NCBI GenBank assembly: GCA_002914845.1
Contig: JXTC01000005.1
Span: forward strand, 673,904 to 737,903
DNA length: 64,000 bases
Reading direction: 5' to 3'
Origin: Trema orientale
Taxonomy: Eukaryota > Streptophyta > Magnoliopsida > Rosales > Cannabaceae
In this document: positions 33,165 to 44,783 of the stretch, in pieces
How the letters are laid out: every line of letters starts with the position of its first letter
Numbering within the stretch: the first letter of the stretch is position 1
Program-made: the position numbers and the translations under genes
Notes under the pieces: model-generated
Told to the model about the DNA's origin: nothing
Databases searched by the model: none
What the model saw: only the letters and a program-made list of their open reading frames with translations

Positions 33165-36100
33165 TTACTAAAACTATGCAAATATAACATACCTTAGTCT
33201 ACTGTTGCATGAGTTCAACCAATCTAGGAGCATTTAACAAATCGCACTCCATCCCTCAAAAAAAAAAAAAAAAGAAAGTCTAACACACTATTATTCAATA
33301 ATGGTAATTGATTGGATAAACTGCTCCACGATTGATATATATTATATATATACACAGTAGTGTTACCAAAGTCTGAAAGTCATGTCCTTGGGCTTTATTA
33401 GGTGCAACTTGCAAGGCGTGGAGTATGGTTCGATCATACATGCATAACTTAATCATTTAAGAGTAAAATAAGTAAAAACAACTGTGAAAATGATATAAAT
33501 ATTAAATATCAATCGCTTTGGGGTCTAGTTATGAAAAAATATACACCTCTATAATTATGTGTACATCCATAAGTATGTCGTATAGTATATATAGTACGTA
33601 AACCTCTATAATGACACTGCATGACTCATTTATTAGAACATAAAGAGAGTGGACTAGCATGAATTCATGAGAGAAACTTCTTTGTTCCTTATTTAATTTT
33701 TTTTTTCGATTTTCTCAATTATTATTTAATACGTACATTTCTTGTTCTTTGATCTTATTTTATTATAATGCTAATTATATACGCGTAAAACTTGTCTTAG
33801 TTTACCTAAAACTGTCTCCTACAAAATAAGGAACCAAGAAGATCTATATATGCTTACCGTTGATGTATGGAAGTTTCGTAAATCTGAAAGATTTAACATT
33901 CAAGTATGGTAAGTGCAACTAATTATAAGGACTATTCCTGCTGTACAAAATTTTCTTGTGGCCCTTGTGGGTGGCGTCTTATTCTTGGTCTTGTCACCCT
34001 TTTCTGTGGACCCCATCTCTACATATGGGTCCCAGTAGCATTACTGATCAAAACATAATCCACATTAATGCTGACCTGGATATAGAAACAATTGATCAAC
34101 TGACCTGGTGTATGTGGGTCCCTTATATATGTATATATAATATCATTCAATTATTGTTATAAAGCATACTACCAAAGTGATATAAGAGTGTAATTTTTTT
34201 TTAAATATATAAACGGACTTCTCAAGTAACATCGAAGTAAAAAACTTCAAATTATAATACAAGTATAAGGATTATAATTTTAAATTCCTTAAAAAAAAAA
34301 GACAAAAAATAAATCATAAACACAACTAATAACAAATATGTGGATATCCTAATTCTTCAAGAGAAAGAGATAATAAGAATCACTAGCAATCTATTGCCTT
34401 CAACACTTGCTCCTGACTGCATTCTTAGAGTGGTAGACTATATGAGGCCAATACCAATTGAGATCCATACCTGTGGAAAAGAAAATAAAACAAAAATTAG
34501 CTACTAAACAGATCTAAATATCTGAGAAGAAATCTCAAATTTAAGATTTGGACCGAACTAAAATCTACACAGAAAGTGGTACTACAAACCAGATCTAAAT
34601 CTGGACTTATTAAAACTGAAAAGAAAAAAGAAGTAGGGAAGAGGAGGAATAAGAAGAGGGTGAGGAGAGGAGATCGAAGAAGGAGAAAGGAAGACCCCCA
34701 CTCCAGCCTCCAAGCGGGGCGATGTTGGTCTTTTTGTTAGGAGGAGATGCAAATAGAGAGAGAAGCTATGATTTTTTTTTTTTTTTTTTTGAGAGTTCAA
34801 ATTGATATAAAAGTGTATTTATTCTTTTAACTTTTTTTATTTTGAGCTATAAAATTATATACGTATAGACTAGAGAGCAAGGCGAGGCCATATGTCCTAG
34901 AGGGGCAATTGTCACTTGAATTTTATTTTTCTTGTAAATAGTATACAAATTTTTATCAAAATTAGTTTTTGCCTCATTTTAAATTTAACATTTGTTTCCT
35001 CTAAATTTATAAAACTGTAAGTATGTGCCTCATATTTTAAGTTAAATCTTCTTACAATTAAAGTATATTTAATTTTTGTTCTATTTAAATTAAATTTCTA
35101 GCTCCGTCCTGAGATTGATCAATTGCCTTCACACCATGGGATGGGACCATATATGGCCATCCAATTTCCTTTGAGAAGACATCTATCTTAGCTAAGCATC
35201 ACTCGATGACAATCGTATTGAATAAGTACCAATTAGAGGAGAAAAATTAACCTAAGAAATCGAGGACCCCCCTCCTAAAATAATAACCCGCGCGAACACA
35301 TATGGGTCCACTTTTTCCATCTTGTATATCAATTTTTGTCATAAACATAATGAAATTTTCTTGAAGTCCATGAATGTGTGCCCTCCTAACTAGGGTTACA
35401 TGATCGTGAACAAAAAGTTCAAAGTAATTCCAAACTGTGATAAACCCATTGGGTGACATGATGTCGACAATTATAGGATTATCACCGTTTTATAGAGTTG
35501 AAGCAATTTTAGCAAATTAGGCAATTATCCACTTTTATGATTGATGCTTTCACATTTCTTTTAAAAGAGGATTACATCATTCGGCTTCACTGGTTTTCTC
35601 GAGGAAAAACCTCATTCTTAAGAGAATCTCCTTGTCAAGTGTTCTATTTTATATGAATTTCAGTATCATTTTTTTTTTTAACTTTTTTTAGCACAAAAAC
35701 ATAAATAATAAAAAGTAGAGATCCTGTTTAAATTTAGTATCAGTTTTGTTTTTTATTTAGATAAATAAATTAAAACAAGCATTAAATTGAGTAAGTTTTC
35801 ATAAAGTTTATCGTATATAGAAAAAATATAACATTTCCATATGAAAAAAAAGTTAGTGATTACCTCCTCATGTAGTTAAATTTGACCCCCCAAAAAATAA
35901 AAAAATAAATAATATAATTAAATGGTGAAAATTTATTATTTTGAAAAAAAAAAAATAAACTGAGATGGTATATTACTGTTACTATTTATTATTCCGTTCA
36001 ACTACTAACTATTAACTGTCCTTGTCTCCTTAAATATGTTGCAAAACCATTGTTAAATTTACAAATGCTGACTCTGATAATAATGTCTTGCCTTGTTATT

Positions 36101-36911
36101 TTTTCAAATATATCTACATAATCTAATATTATGGTATTATATTGTCCTTTTGTTTGGCCCTCAACTAGGAAACCAAGTTAGTACAAACTAGCCATATCAG
36201 ACTCACCATATGACACACTTCGGTTTATTCAACAAAGTTTATTTCAGGCGTTGCATGGCACCCACATGACGTACATCTACTTCTATGCAGTGGGGGAATT
36301 GTTTTGATTGGTGTTATGGCAGTTTTATATATAACAAATACAGTGTCATTATTCTTGTCCTATTTTATACATCTTTCCTATATAAATTAAGGCTCATATT
36401 ATAACACATCGATGAGCTAATTCAAAATTTGGGGTCAATTATTTGGCTAATCGAGGATTATTATAAACCTAAACCATTTCAGTTCTTTTGTCACTCTCAC
36501 TGTGGAGTTTGTGCGGCATTAGGTTCTAAGTTTTGCTATTTTCTAGGTATTATATCGCTTTCTAGGTATAACGATTTGCTATTAATATTTAGAAATTTGA
36601 AGCCCAAGAAACCCTTACACACACACACATATATATATACACACACACGTATATGCTATTATATGGTTTAAAGTTAAACTAATACTTTTGGGGGCATAAA
36701 AAAGCCCGTTTATATGGTCTATGTAGACCATCATTATTGCTAATAGAAAAGTTAGTGACATGATTGGGCTTTTGTTTCTTTATGAGTGATAATTAGAAAA
36801 TTTATTTTCACAAAGTTCCACTAGAGAATGATGATTTTGACTCCTAATAATTATAATGTTATCTTGGGATTTGCCTAAAAAAATAATGGAGTTGAAAACT
36901 TGTAAATTAGG
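33165..36911. other. Gene-free AT-rich stretch
   Basis: No supported gene. Short open frames at 33956 and 35247 show no domain. 34590-34760 is a purine-rich tract (gaggaggaataagaagagg). (ac)n and (ta)n microsatellites lie at about 36617-36650. The 35095-35115 ctagctccgtcctgag motif may be the end of an old hAT element. Confidence 0.4.
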
Positions 36912-37003
36912 TTGTTGATTTTAAAGGCCAATAATGATTAATTATAGGATTTATACATTGTTGATTTTAAAGGCCAATAATGATTAATTATAGGATTTAT
37001 ACA
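36912..37003. repeat. Perfect 46-bp tandem duplication
   Basis: ttgttgattttaaaggccaa...ggatttatac is repeated without a mismatch at 36912-36957 and 36958-37003. Recent local duplication in noncoding DNA. Confidence 0.9.
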
Positions 37004-37560
37004 AACTTAATTTGATGTACAAAACCTTAATTAGTGCAGATTGAACAGTTTAACGTAGTAGCACTGCTAAAATATGTTGCTCCACATGAATTTTTGAGGT
37101 GCAAAAACTCGTACTTATTGGATTATGGGAAAGCGTTCTAGAAACATAATCAAGTAATTTATGAAACTTGTTGTATCGAAGTGCGATATAAAAATTAGTG
37201 GAGCACATCATGACTATATATCCAACTTCATCTATATAATACGGTTGATTATTTAACAGTTTTTGAGTCAATGTATATAGGGAGCTCCTATTATAAGTAT
37301 AATATAAATAAAAGAGCAGTTTTTTTTTTTAAAAAAAAAAATTAAGGAATTCAATTTGTACTTCGATGGGAGAGAATTTTTTTTTCTTTTAAAAAGCTCT
37401 ATATATATTTTTTGCTGAAAAATAAACTCTATATTCAATTGCATTTAGTGCTGCATCCCTCGAGATGTGATGGCTCATTGGTTTGCACTTAATTCATTTT
37501 CGTTTCATTGTTTTTTTTTCCCCTTTAAATGACTGTTTAATCCTCTTCTTTTTTTTATAG
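37004..37560. other. Intergenic DNA
   Basis: No gene recognised. Confidence 0.4.
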
Positions 37561-38393
37561 GGCGTTTCTAGCATAGGGTATAGCGAAATGGGTATATTGA
37601 TAAACCCCAGTTTATGTGCTTTGATTGGCTGAGGAAGTTTGGGTGGCCCACATAAAGTATTGAACGCCTAGTTGTTTAGTTACGTGTGCCGTTATCTCCT
37701 GGTTAGCATTCGTTAGAGAGATGAGAATTGTAAAGGATTAAAGTGTAAAGAATTTTTAAAAATGAGGACTAAAGAGCAATTAATTGAGGGCATGGATGAA
37801 ATAAAAAATAAAGAAGTGAGGCCAAAGTAAAATGTTTAAAACAGTTCTTAACCAACCAAGTGGTGCCATGTGGCCACTAACCAAGCTTAATTGCCTTTAA
37901 ATCCTCGAGCTTCCATTTCTTCTTCACGCGAGCCCTCCAGTTCCACCCTTCAATCTCAGATTATTCCCACAAAACCGGCCATTGGAGGCAACACAAGCCA
38001 GAAGCTCCGACTAGTCACCTCCTTGAGCTCCGGTGAAGCCACGCCACCAGTCGACGCAACACGTTGCGCGACGTAGATGCGAAGAACGAGCCGCAAAATC
38101 CAATATAAATTTAAGCACATCTCATCCAAAAATATAGTATACATACTACTATCAATATACAGGTAGGCATAAACAAAAATTGGTCCAAACCGCATAGAAA
38201 ACCCTTTCGTAACCTTCATCTCGTGGTTGGACAGCGTTTGTCTTCCTCTGTTCAGCCGTAAAATCCTTTGTTTCACAGAGGTATTTAAGAGACAAGTAAA
38301 CCAATAAATCATGTCCACTCTTTTCTAATCAAACGGGTAGCATAACAGGGTGTATTGATACACTCAAATGGTATACCGTACCCTAGAAGCCCT
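37561..38393. mobile_element. Possible second Pack-MULE-like element
   Basis: The left end ggcgtttctagcatagggta...tatattgata matches the inverse of the right end (gggcttctagggtacggtat...gtgtatcaata), and both arms then share ttgatt.g...agg. The flanks are T-rich (ttttttata and ttttttttt), so a 9-bp duplication is plausible but unprovable by eye. The interior at 37890-38100 is GC-rich and coding-like (a 61-codon open frame with Ser/Pro-rich text), perhaps captured gene DNA of unknown source. Confidence 0.45.
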
Positions 38394-38402
38394 TTTTTTT
38401 TA

Positions 38403-38574
38403 GGGGATGGCTACGGTAGGGGCGTCCCTACGTAGGGTCATGCCTTAATTATCGTTGGATAGGAATCTGTGGGGAATAACGGGAATCTGTGGAGAATCTA
38501 TTTATATACAGATTCCCATCCAACGGTGAATAGACAGGGCCCTACGTAGGGGCGCCCCTACTGTAGACGCGCCC
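38403..38574. mobile_element. Foldback MITE, about 172 bp
   Basis: The arms of about 60 bp are inverted: ggctacggtaggggcgtccc, tacgtagggtcatg and cgttggataggaatctgt on the left against their inverse on the right (acagattcccatccaacg, cctacgtagggg, cgcccctactgtagac). Flanked by poly-T runs ending in A on both sides. No coding capacity; immediately follows the 37561-38393 element. Confidence 0.7.
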
Positions 38575-38575
38575 T

Positions 38576-39305
38576 TTTTTTTTAAGGCAAGTTTAATCTT
38601 AGTTAAGATCACGTACGTCATCTTAGAAAAATTATGGACACAAGTACTGTATATAGAAAAGTTGACAAATGACAACCTTACTATACAATGGAACCAAAAA
38701 TTATTATATGTCAATTGTATCAGCAATGACATTATTGAATTTTCTTTTTTGGAAGGGAGATTAATATTGAATTAATCTTGCGCATTTAAATATTTGGTTT
38801 TTCGTGTATAAATCTTTTTTGGAAGAATACTAATTCAACTTATAATTGTTAGAGAATTCTATAGCTCGTAGAAAGATACTATACCAGGATCGGCGGGGGG
38901 AGTGAACTGAATTAATGGAAATATAGAGATATATGTGAGTTTTTACTTCTTCTTTTTTTTTTCCCAGGGAACTATAGACATGTGTTAATAAGGGCATTTT
39001 TTTTTTTGTTTTGAGCAATTAATGAGGATAATTTTCTTTCTCTTTTTGTTTTTTGAGGAAAACTTTCCCCTTTTTTTCTTGAAAATTAATAAAAATAAGG
39101 GCATTATGTCATACCAAGGAATAACGTATTAGTTAATAAAACTTGGTGATTGTGGTTCAATTAATGAGTCACATTGAATTTCTCAAAAGCCCTGTACATT
39201 TATTCCAAAAAAAGGAACCATAATTATACTATTCTTTTAAATCATTTCAAAGTTTAAGAATTGCACTAGTGCAGGTTGATGGTTGAATTATTTTGATAAC
39301 TCATT
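38576..39305. other. AT-rich intergenic DNA
   Basis: No gene recognised. Confidence 0.4.
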
Positions 39306-39535
39306 CAGGGTCGGAGTAAATCCAGATGGGACAAAAGTCAAATGTGCTTTAATTAGAGAAAGGGTATAAATTAAAGCTTCAGAGGTATACTTAAAATTTA
39401 ACAAGTTTAAGAGGGAGAAATCTTAAATATAGAAAAGATAAGGATTAGTTTTTGAAAAATTAACATACTATCAATAAGAAAAATAAAATTCAAAGGGGAC
39501 AATTGTCCCACCAGGCCTAATCTGGCGCTGCCCTG
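39306..39535. mobile_element. Possible small hAT-type MITE (230 bp)
   Basis: The left end cagggtcggagtaaatcc faces the right end tctggcgctgccctg. Inside each lies a ggga.caa/ttgtccca block like that in the hAT element at 29050. The 8-bp flanks (aactcatt, aatccatc) match at only five positions. Confidence 0.4.
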
Positions 39536-39763
39536 AATCCATCAAATGTCCCATATATATATAATATAAAAAAATTTAGGTGGATGACTAATTTTAAATT
39601 TGATTAAGTACATGTCTATTTTTTAAATTTTTTCACTAAACGTCCAAGTATATATATTTTTACATTTGATAGATATATTTATCTACCAATTTCAGTTAAT
39701 ATACTAAATATATAAATTTTTATGCTTGTATATAAAATTTTATACTTGGTATATAAACATATA

Positions 39764-39977
39764 GGTTGCCAATCCAGTAGGTATTTTTTTTTTAGCCGTT
39801 AGATTATCATCTAATAATAATTCAACAGCTATAATGATATGCATGTAAAGACGTACATCATTAATGCTATTTCTCTTTCTTATTTTTTAATATAAAAAAA
39901 TATGCATAATACATTTTAATTAGTCAAAACAATACCTATGTATAAATAAAAAAAAAATACCTACTAGATTGGTGCCC
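39764..39977. mobile_element. MITE-like element, family M (copy M4)
   Basis: Left end ggttgccaatccagtaggta, right end tacctactagattggtgccc. Has the gccgttagattatcatctaa block just inside the left tract. One of the clearer copies for the terminal sequence. Confidence 0.65.
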
Positions 39978-41890
39978 AAACATAAATATCGAATATTTTA
40001 CTATAACATTTAAAAAATGGACATTTACTTAAATTGAGCCCAAATTCAATCATCCCATTTTGCTATAAGACCCTATATATAACACATTTACTATTTCATT
40101 CTAATTTAAGAGTTTTTGAATTGTAGGTGAAAACTTGGAAAAATACAAGATGTAATTTTTTTTTATGTGGAAACAAAATTAGGAAAAAAAGTTATACAAG
40201 AGGTAAACAAATTACACGTTGATAAATTCATCCACGCAAAACAGAAACCCATTTAAAAATAAAAACTAGGTGACTCTCTTACCTGATTTTTCCTTTTTTT
40301 TTTTTTTGAAGGAAAACTCTCTTACCTGATTTAATTTATTGTTTTTATTTTATTCTTTTTGGGAAAAAGAATAATGAAGGATCAGAATAATTGGGCCTGG
40401 GCACTGTCACTGATCATATACCATAATTGACACTGTGCTGTCCATCATTTCAAACGGGGCACTCCAGATTCTCTCTGTCTCAACTTCCTTTATTACCCCT
40501 CTGAGACCCATCGATAGCACGATTTTGAATAAGGGTATTCTAGTAGTTTCGTAGAAGCCTATAAACAACAGAAATCCACAATAATTATCTGGGAAATTTT
40601 TCTAAATCAAAGTAGGAAGATGATGACGCATGATAGTAGTGTGGGCCCCGGTATTGGACCAGGAATCCGCCTCTTTAACTGGAGTTAAGTGGGCCCTATA
40701 TTAGGTTTCGTAGGGACCAGTCGGTCCGGGTTTTACTATGGTGCTACAGCTCTGCAGAATGGTCCGTGAACTTCCACCTCTACTGTTTCAAGCGGGGCCC
40801 AACCAGTTCGTGGACGTATAACTTTACTTAATAATCACTATCAACCGGGAGTTTTTTCGTATGATTACTATTATTATTATAAAATTTGAGATAAAAACAT
40901 AATTCAGATGGTAGAATAACATATCTAAAAATTCGGCTGCCACATTCAAAAACAAAACTTCGGATGCCAAAATTTGAGACATCCTATAATTCATTTGAAA
41001 AACTTATATTTATATGAAAAAAGAACTTCATATGAAAAAAATAAGGAATGAGGTTAAGACTATTAATCATGAGCCAAAAAACCAAAAGGGAGAGCAAAGA
41101 AGATATTGATCCATTCCTTTCAAAAAAAAATAAAAAGAAAAAAAGAAGATATTTATCCATTAATATTTGCCATATAAACAATATTTGGAATTGAATGGAG
41201 TGACGTAGAAACTAAGAAGAGGCATTTATGTTCGACTTCTAAAACGCCAAAAGTACCAATATAAGAGGACAAGGTCACAGGTACACAGTAAGGAGTTGCG
41301 CCAATTAAAAAAAAAAAAGAGAGAGAAGAGTAAAGAAAAAAAAGCTACTAGAGTGTTTTGATATACCTTTGGAAATCGAATTATTAAAAAAAATGGCATT
41401 TGTTCATTTTGTACTTGTGTTTTAGTTATTATCAACATTAATCCTTAAATTTAATATTTGTTATAAATTCATATAACTTAATAAACTTGTTCTCATATTA
41501 GTTTTTATATGGTTTATTTTCAATTTTTTAAATGATATCTTGGTAAATTAATTACTATTAATTGGTACTAGGATATAAATTTCATCAGATTTCAAATTTA
41601 AAGGTCAATGTTAATGATAACCAAAATACAAAGTACAATTTGAACAAAATGACAAAATATAAAATATGAAAGTGATATTAACCCTTTAAAAATTTAATAT
41701 TTTCTTCTAAACTACTGAAATTGTATCATATTAGGCAAATTAAAATGATAATTGGCATATGCTATTTTATTAATTTTAGTCTCAAATATTTATCTTTCTA
41801 GCAAAGACTACAGATTTTGACATTTGTCATTTTTTAGTCTTTATTTTTGAATTTTTGTAATTTTAGGAGCAAAGTTAAAATTTTATATAC
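39978..41890. other. Intergenic DNA
   Basis: No gene. 40600-40820 is more GC-rich (tgtgggccccggtattggac, cagtcggtccggg), but no frame is open for long and no domain is seen. Confidence 0.4.
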
Positions 41891-41893
41891 TTA

Positions 41894-42287
41894 GGCTATG
41901 TTTGGTAGGAAGGAAAAGGGAGAGGAGGAAAAAATTTTGAGAGAAAAGTAGAGAGAAATGAAAATTTAGGTTGTTTGGTAGAAGGAAAAAAAAAGAATGA
42001 TCTCAGAAAAGGAAAGGAAAAAAAAAATTATGAGATTCACTCAAATAAATCCTCCAAAAAATGAAGAGAAAATGAGAGAGAAAATTTCTTTTTACTAATA
42101 TTTTGAAATAAATTTACCAAATTAACCTTGTACATTATTTTTAAAATTTTAATAAAAAAAATAAAATAATCATTTTAAAATATAATCCTTCCTATATACT
42201 AAACAATAATAGAGAAAAAATACTTTCCTTTTCATCCTAAATATTTTCTTTTCCTCCTACGTTCTTCTCTATTTACCAAAGATAGCC
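41894..42287. mobile_element. Tourist-type MITE (PIF/Harbinger), 394 bp
   Basis: Inverted ends ggctatgtttggtaggaagg and (right, inverse) ggctatctttggtaaatag, followed by purine-rich arms. Flanked on both sides by tta (41891-41893 and 42288-42290), the 3-bp target of PIF/Harbinger elements. It lies about 190 bases upstream of the FLZ gene's likely transcription start. Confidence 0.7.
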
Positions 42288-42442
42288 TTAAGTCTTAAAG
42301 AGTCACATATTAAGACATTCTACATCATTTTGTGAAAAGTATAAATCAATTATCAATTTAAAGAAAAAAAAAACTTGTATATTTAAGCAGAACGGAGTGG
42401 GGGTGGTTTTATCAAATCCACTGATTCCCATGCAGACGCGTC

Positions 42443-42480
42443 TTTATAAACACCCACCAACCCCTCCTTCCCACGAGCTC
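42443..42480 (+). promoter_or_regulatory. Core promoter of the FLZ gene
   Basis: TATA box tttataaa at 42443-42450. The CT-rich stretch from 42477 (agctctctcatctttttctt) is the likely start region, implying a roughly 0.9-kb leader. Inferred from position and sequence only. Confidence 0.5.
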
Positions 42481-43136
42481 TCTCATCTTTTTCTTTTCTT
42501 TCTCTTTCTGTGCAACTTCGAGTCGATTTTTGAGGATGATAATGGAAAACTGATTTAGTGGGCAGATACAGAGAAAAAAGAAAAAAAAAAAAAGAAAAAG
42601 AAAACGCCCACTATAAAAAGAGAGTAGAAATATAAACGTTAATGATCATTTCTCTTCACCAGTCGTCTTTTTTTTTTTTTTTTTTGTTTTATTGTCATAA
42701 CCCTTCCCTTGTCTGATTATAAAAGCTTCAATCTTTTTGCACAGTGAATACATATATATACATGTATTTGTATACCTATATAGATTGATAGAAACCATTT
42801 TTGCTGATATATATATATATATATATTTTATATTCAGGGCCAAAAATCCAAAGGAGAAGATAAAAGTGAAAACAGGGGAGAAAAAAAGAGAAGAAAGAAA
42901 AAGCTGAGTGTTGAGTAATAAAGGAACAAAAATACAAAGTTTCTTTGTTCTGGTGTCTGATGCATGCATGTCTTGTCCTTCGATCATGACTAGTGAGGCT
43001 CTGTTTGTGTGTCGGTTCTGAGCCCAGGGATTCTCTCTTGCCGAGTGCGAATTAAAGGAAAGAAAGAAAGAGCGAGAGAAACTCGGGGAAAAAGTGATTT
43101 TCTTTCTTTTTACAAAAAAAAAAAAAAAAAAAAAGA

Positions 43137-43282
43137 ATGGAGGTCACAGAGGTTTAGCTAGCTAGGAGAGTGAGTTTGTCTTCATGGAACTTTTCTTGGG
43201 GTCTCAGCTGGTTGTTTCTGCGTTTTTTCAAGATGGTAGATTTGAGTATTGGACTAGAGTTTTTTCGTCCACCTTTCCCTAA
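43137..43282 (+). promoter_or_regulatory. Two upstream ORFs in the FLZ leader
   Basis: If transcription starts near 42475, the leader holds at least a 6-codon frame (ATG 43137-TAG 43157) and a 32-codon frame (ATG 43184-TAA 43282) before the main start. Such frames often lower translation. Other ATGs lie further upstream. Not conserved-tested. Confidence 0.35.
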
Positions 43283-43484
43283 CACAAATATCAGGAGTGT
43301 TGAAAAATCGAGACTTTCTGTCATTTTTTTGAGCTCGAAGGTGTCATCAATGGCGGTTTCAGGTTGAGAAAAGCTCGACCCTTTTTCAGGTGAGACTTGG
43401 AATGTTTGTTGTTTGTTTCATTAATTGAAGTTAAAACAGCTTGACCCTTTTTAGTTTGTTGTTTGATTTTTTTTGCTAGTTATT

Positions 43485-44783
43485 ATGCTTAGGAAGAGAT
43501 CTAGAGCCACTACTACTACTAAGCAAGCCGCTTTAATGGCGGATTATACAGCTTTACCTTCTCCTACCGAAAACTACAGAAAGCCCATTTCGTCTTTCTT
43601 CAGTTCTCCAAGGCTTTTCACCAGTTTTAGTTCCAAAGGGTCCTCTGAAACTGAGGCTGTAATGAGCCCAACCTCCATACTCGATAGCAATAAACCTTTC
43701 TCTAATCTGAAAAACCCCTTCTCTTCTGAACCAAACATTAATATCAATAGCCTCAAAGCTTCAGACCACCACGAAACCAAACGGCCTTGGGATAAGTTGG
43801 ACTCCAAAGGAGTCGGTCTCGGCATTGTGGATGCTCTCAGCGACGAGAAATCGGGTCCAAAACCATCGAAACCCGAGACCCGAATGGTCCTGTTCGGGTC
43901 CCATCTCAAGATCCAAATTCCTCCTCTGCCACTCTCTGTTCTTCCCCAGGCTGAGTCACCCAAATCCCCAGGCGATTTCGGGATCAAGACCCGGAATTCT
44001 CAACTGGGTTTTTCTCCTTTTGGAAAATCCGCTTCTGGGTCAGCGAGTTTGGGGCTTGAAACCTCGAACTCTCCTCGGGTCTTTACCGGGTCTCTCTCTG
44101 CCACTGAGATGGAGCTCTCTGAGGACTATACTTGTGTGATTACCCATGGACCAAACCCGAGAACCACTCATATATTTGATAATTGCATTGTTGAAAGCCC
44201 CGGTGGCAGTTTGGGATTCTCTTCATCAGCCAAGAAAGATAATAACAATAATATTGGTTTTGTTCTTTCTGACCGGGCGGTTAGCTATCCTTCTGGTAAT
44301 TTTCTCAGCTGTTGTTACACATGCAAGAAGAATCTTGGTCAGGGAAAAGATATTTACATGTACAGGTTGGTTGTTATCTGAAAATCTCTATTATATTCTT
44401 CTTTTGGATTTTTGCTATTAGAATCATACAAAAAAATATTCTCCTCAAATGATCATTATGAAATCCTGAAAATTTTGATACATGCACAGTTTTCTAATGT
44501 ATGTTATGGTTTTCGTTCTTTCATAGGAAGAAAGAATATTTTGACTCAATTTATGCTAAAGTTTAAACCCTTGTTGAATGAGTACTTATGTATTTGAATT
44601 ATGTTTCTTCAATTTCTACCGTTTATATGATTATGTAATATGATCAACTCACTTTAGGGTTGTAATTTAATTTGTTTGTTGTTGTTATCTAGGGGTGAGA
44701 AAGCATTTTGTAGTCATGAATGTCGATATGAGGAGATGTTGTTGGAGGAGGGAGCTGATAAACTGGAATCGGATGGTGTTTAA
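43485..44783 (+). CDS. FCS-like zinc finger (FLZ, DUF581) protein, 323 aa, two coding exons
   Basis: Exons 43485-44365 and 44693-44783 (GT-AG, split Arg codon). A probable 90-bp leader intron runs 43390-43479, so the coding start is the ATG just after its acceptor. The protein starts MLRKRSRAT, is Ser/Pro-rich and probably disordered (SP and SPR sites at about 60-250), and ends in the FLZ domain (about 273-310). The domain runs FLSCCYTCKKNLG, DIYMYR, then across the intron GEKAFCSHECRYEEML; zinc ligands are C277, C280, C300 and C304. FLZ proteins are plant adaptors that bind SnRK1 energy-sensor kinase subunits in nucleus and cytoplasm. Length, the intron inside the domain and the N-terminal MLRKR fit the larger FLZ members. 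The leader has upstream frames. Assignment to a numbered family member is not possible here. Confidence 0.93.

Noticed and set aside
34875-35115. Possible hAT-type element ending ctagctccgtcctgag
   Set aside because: No convincing matching left end or 8-bp duplication was found.
42646-42987. 113-codon minus-strand frame
   Set aside because: Low-complexity Lys/Phe-rich text opposite the FLZ leader; no domain.
43574-43987. A 137-codon minus-strand frame
   Set aside because: It is antisense to the FLZ coding exon and has no family resemblance.
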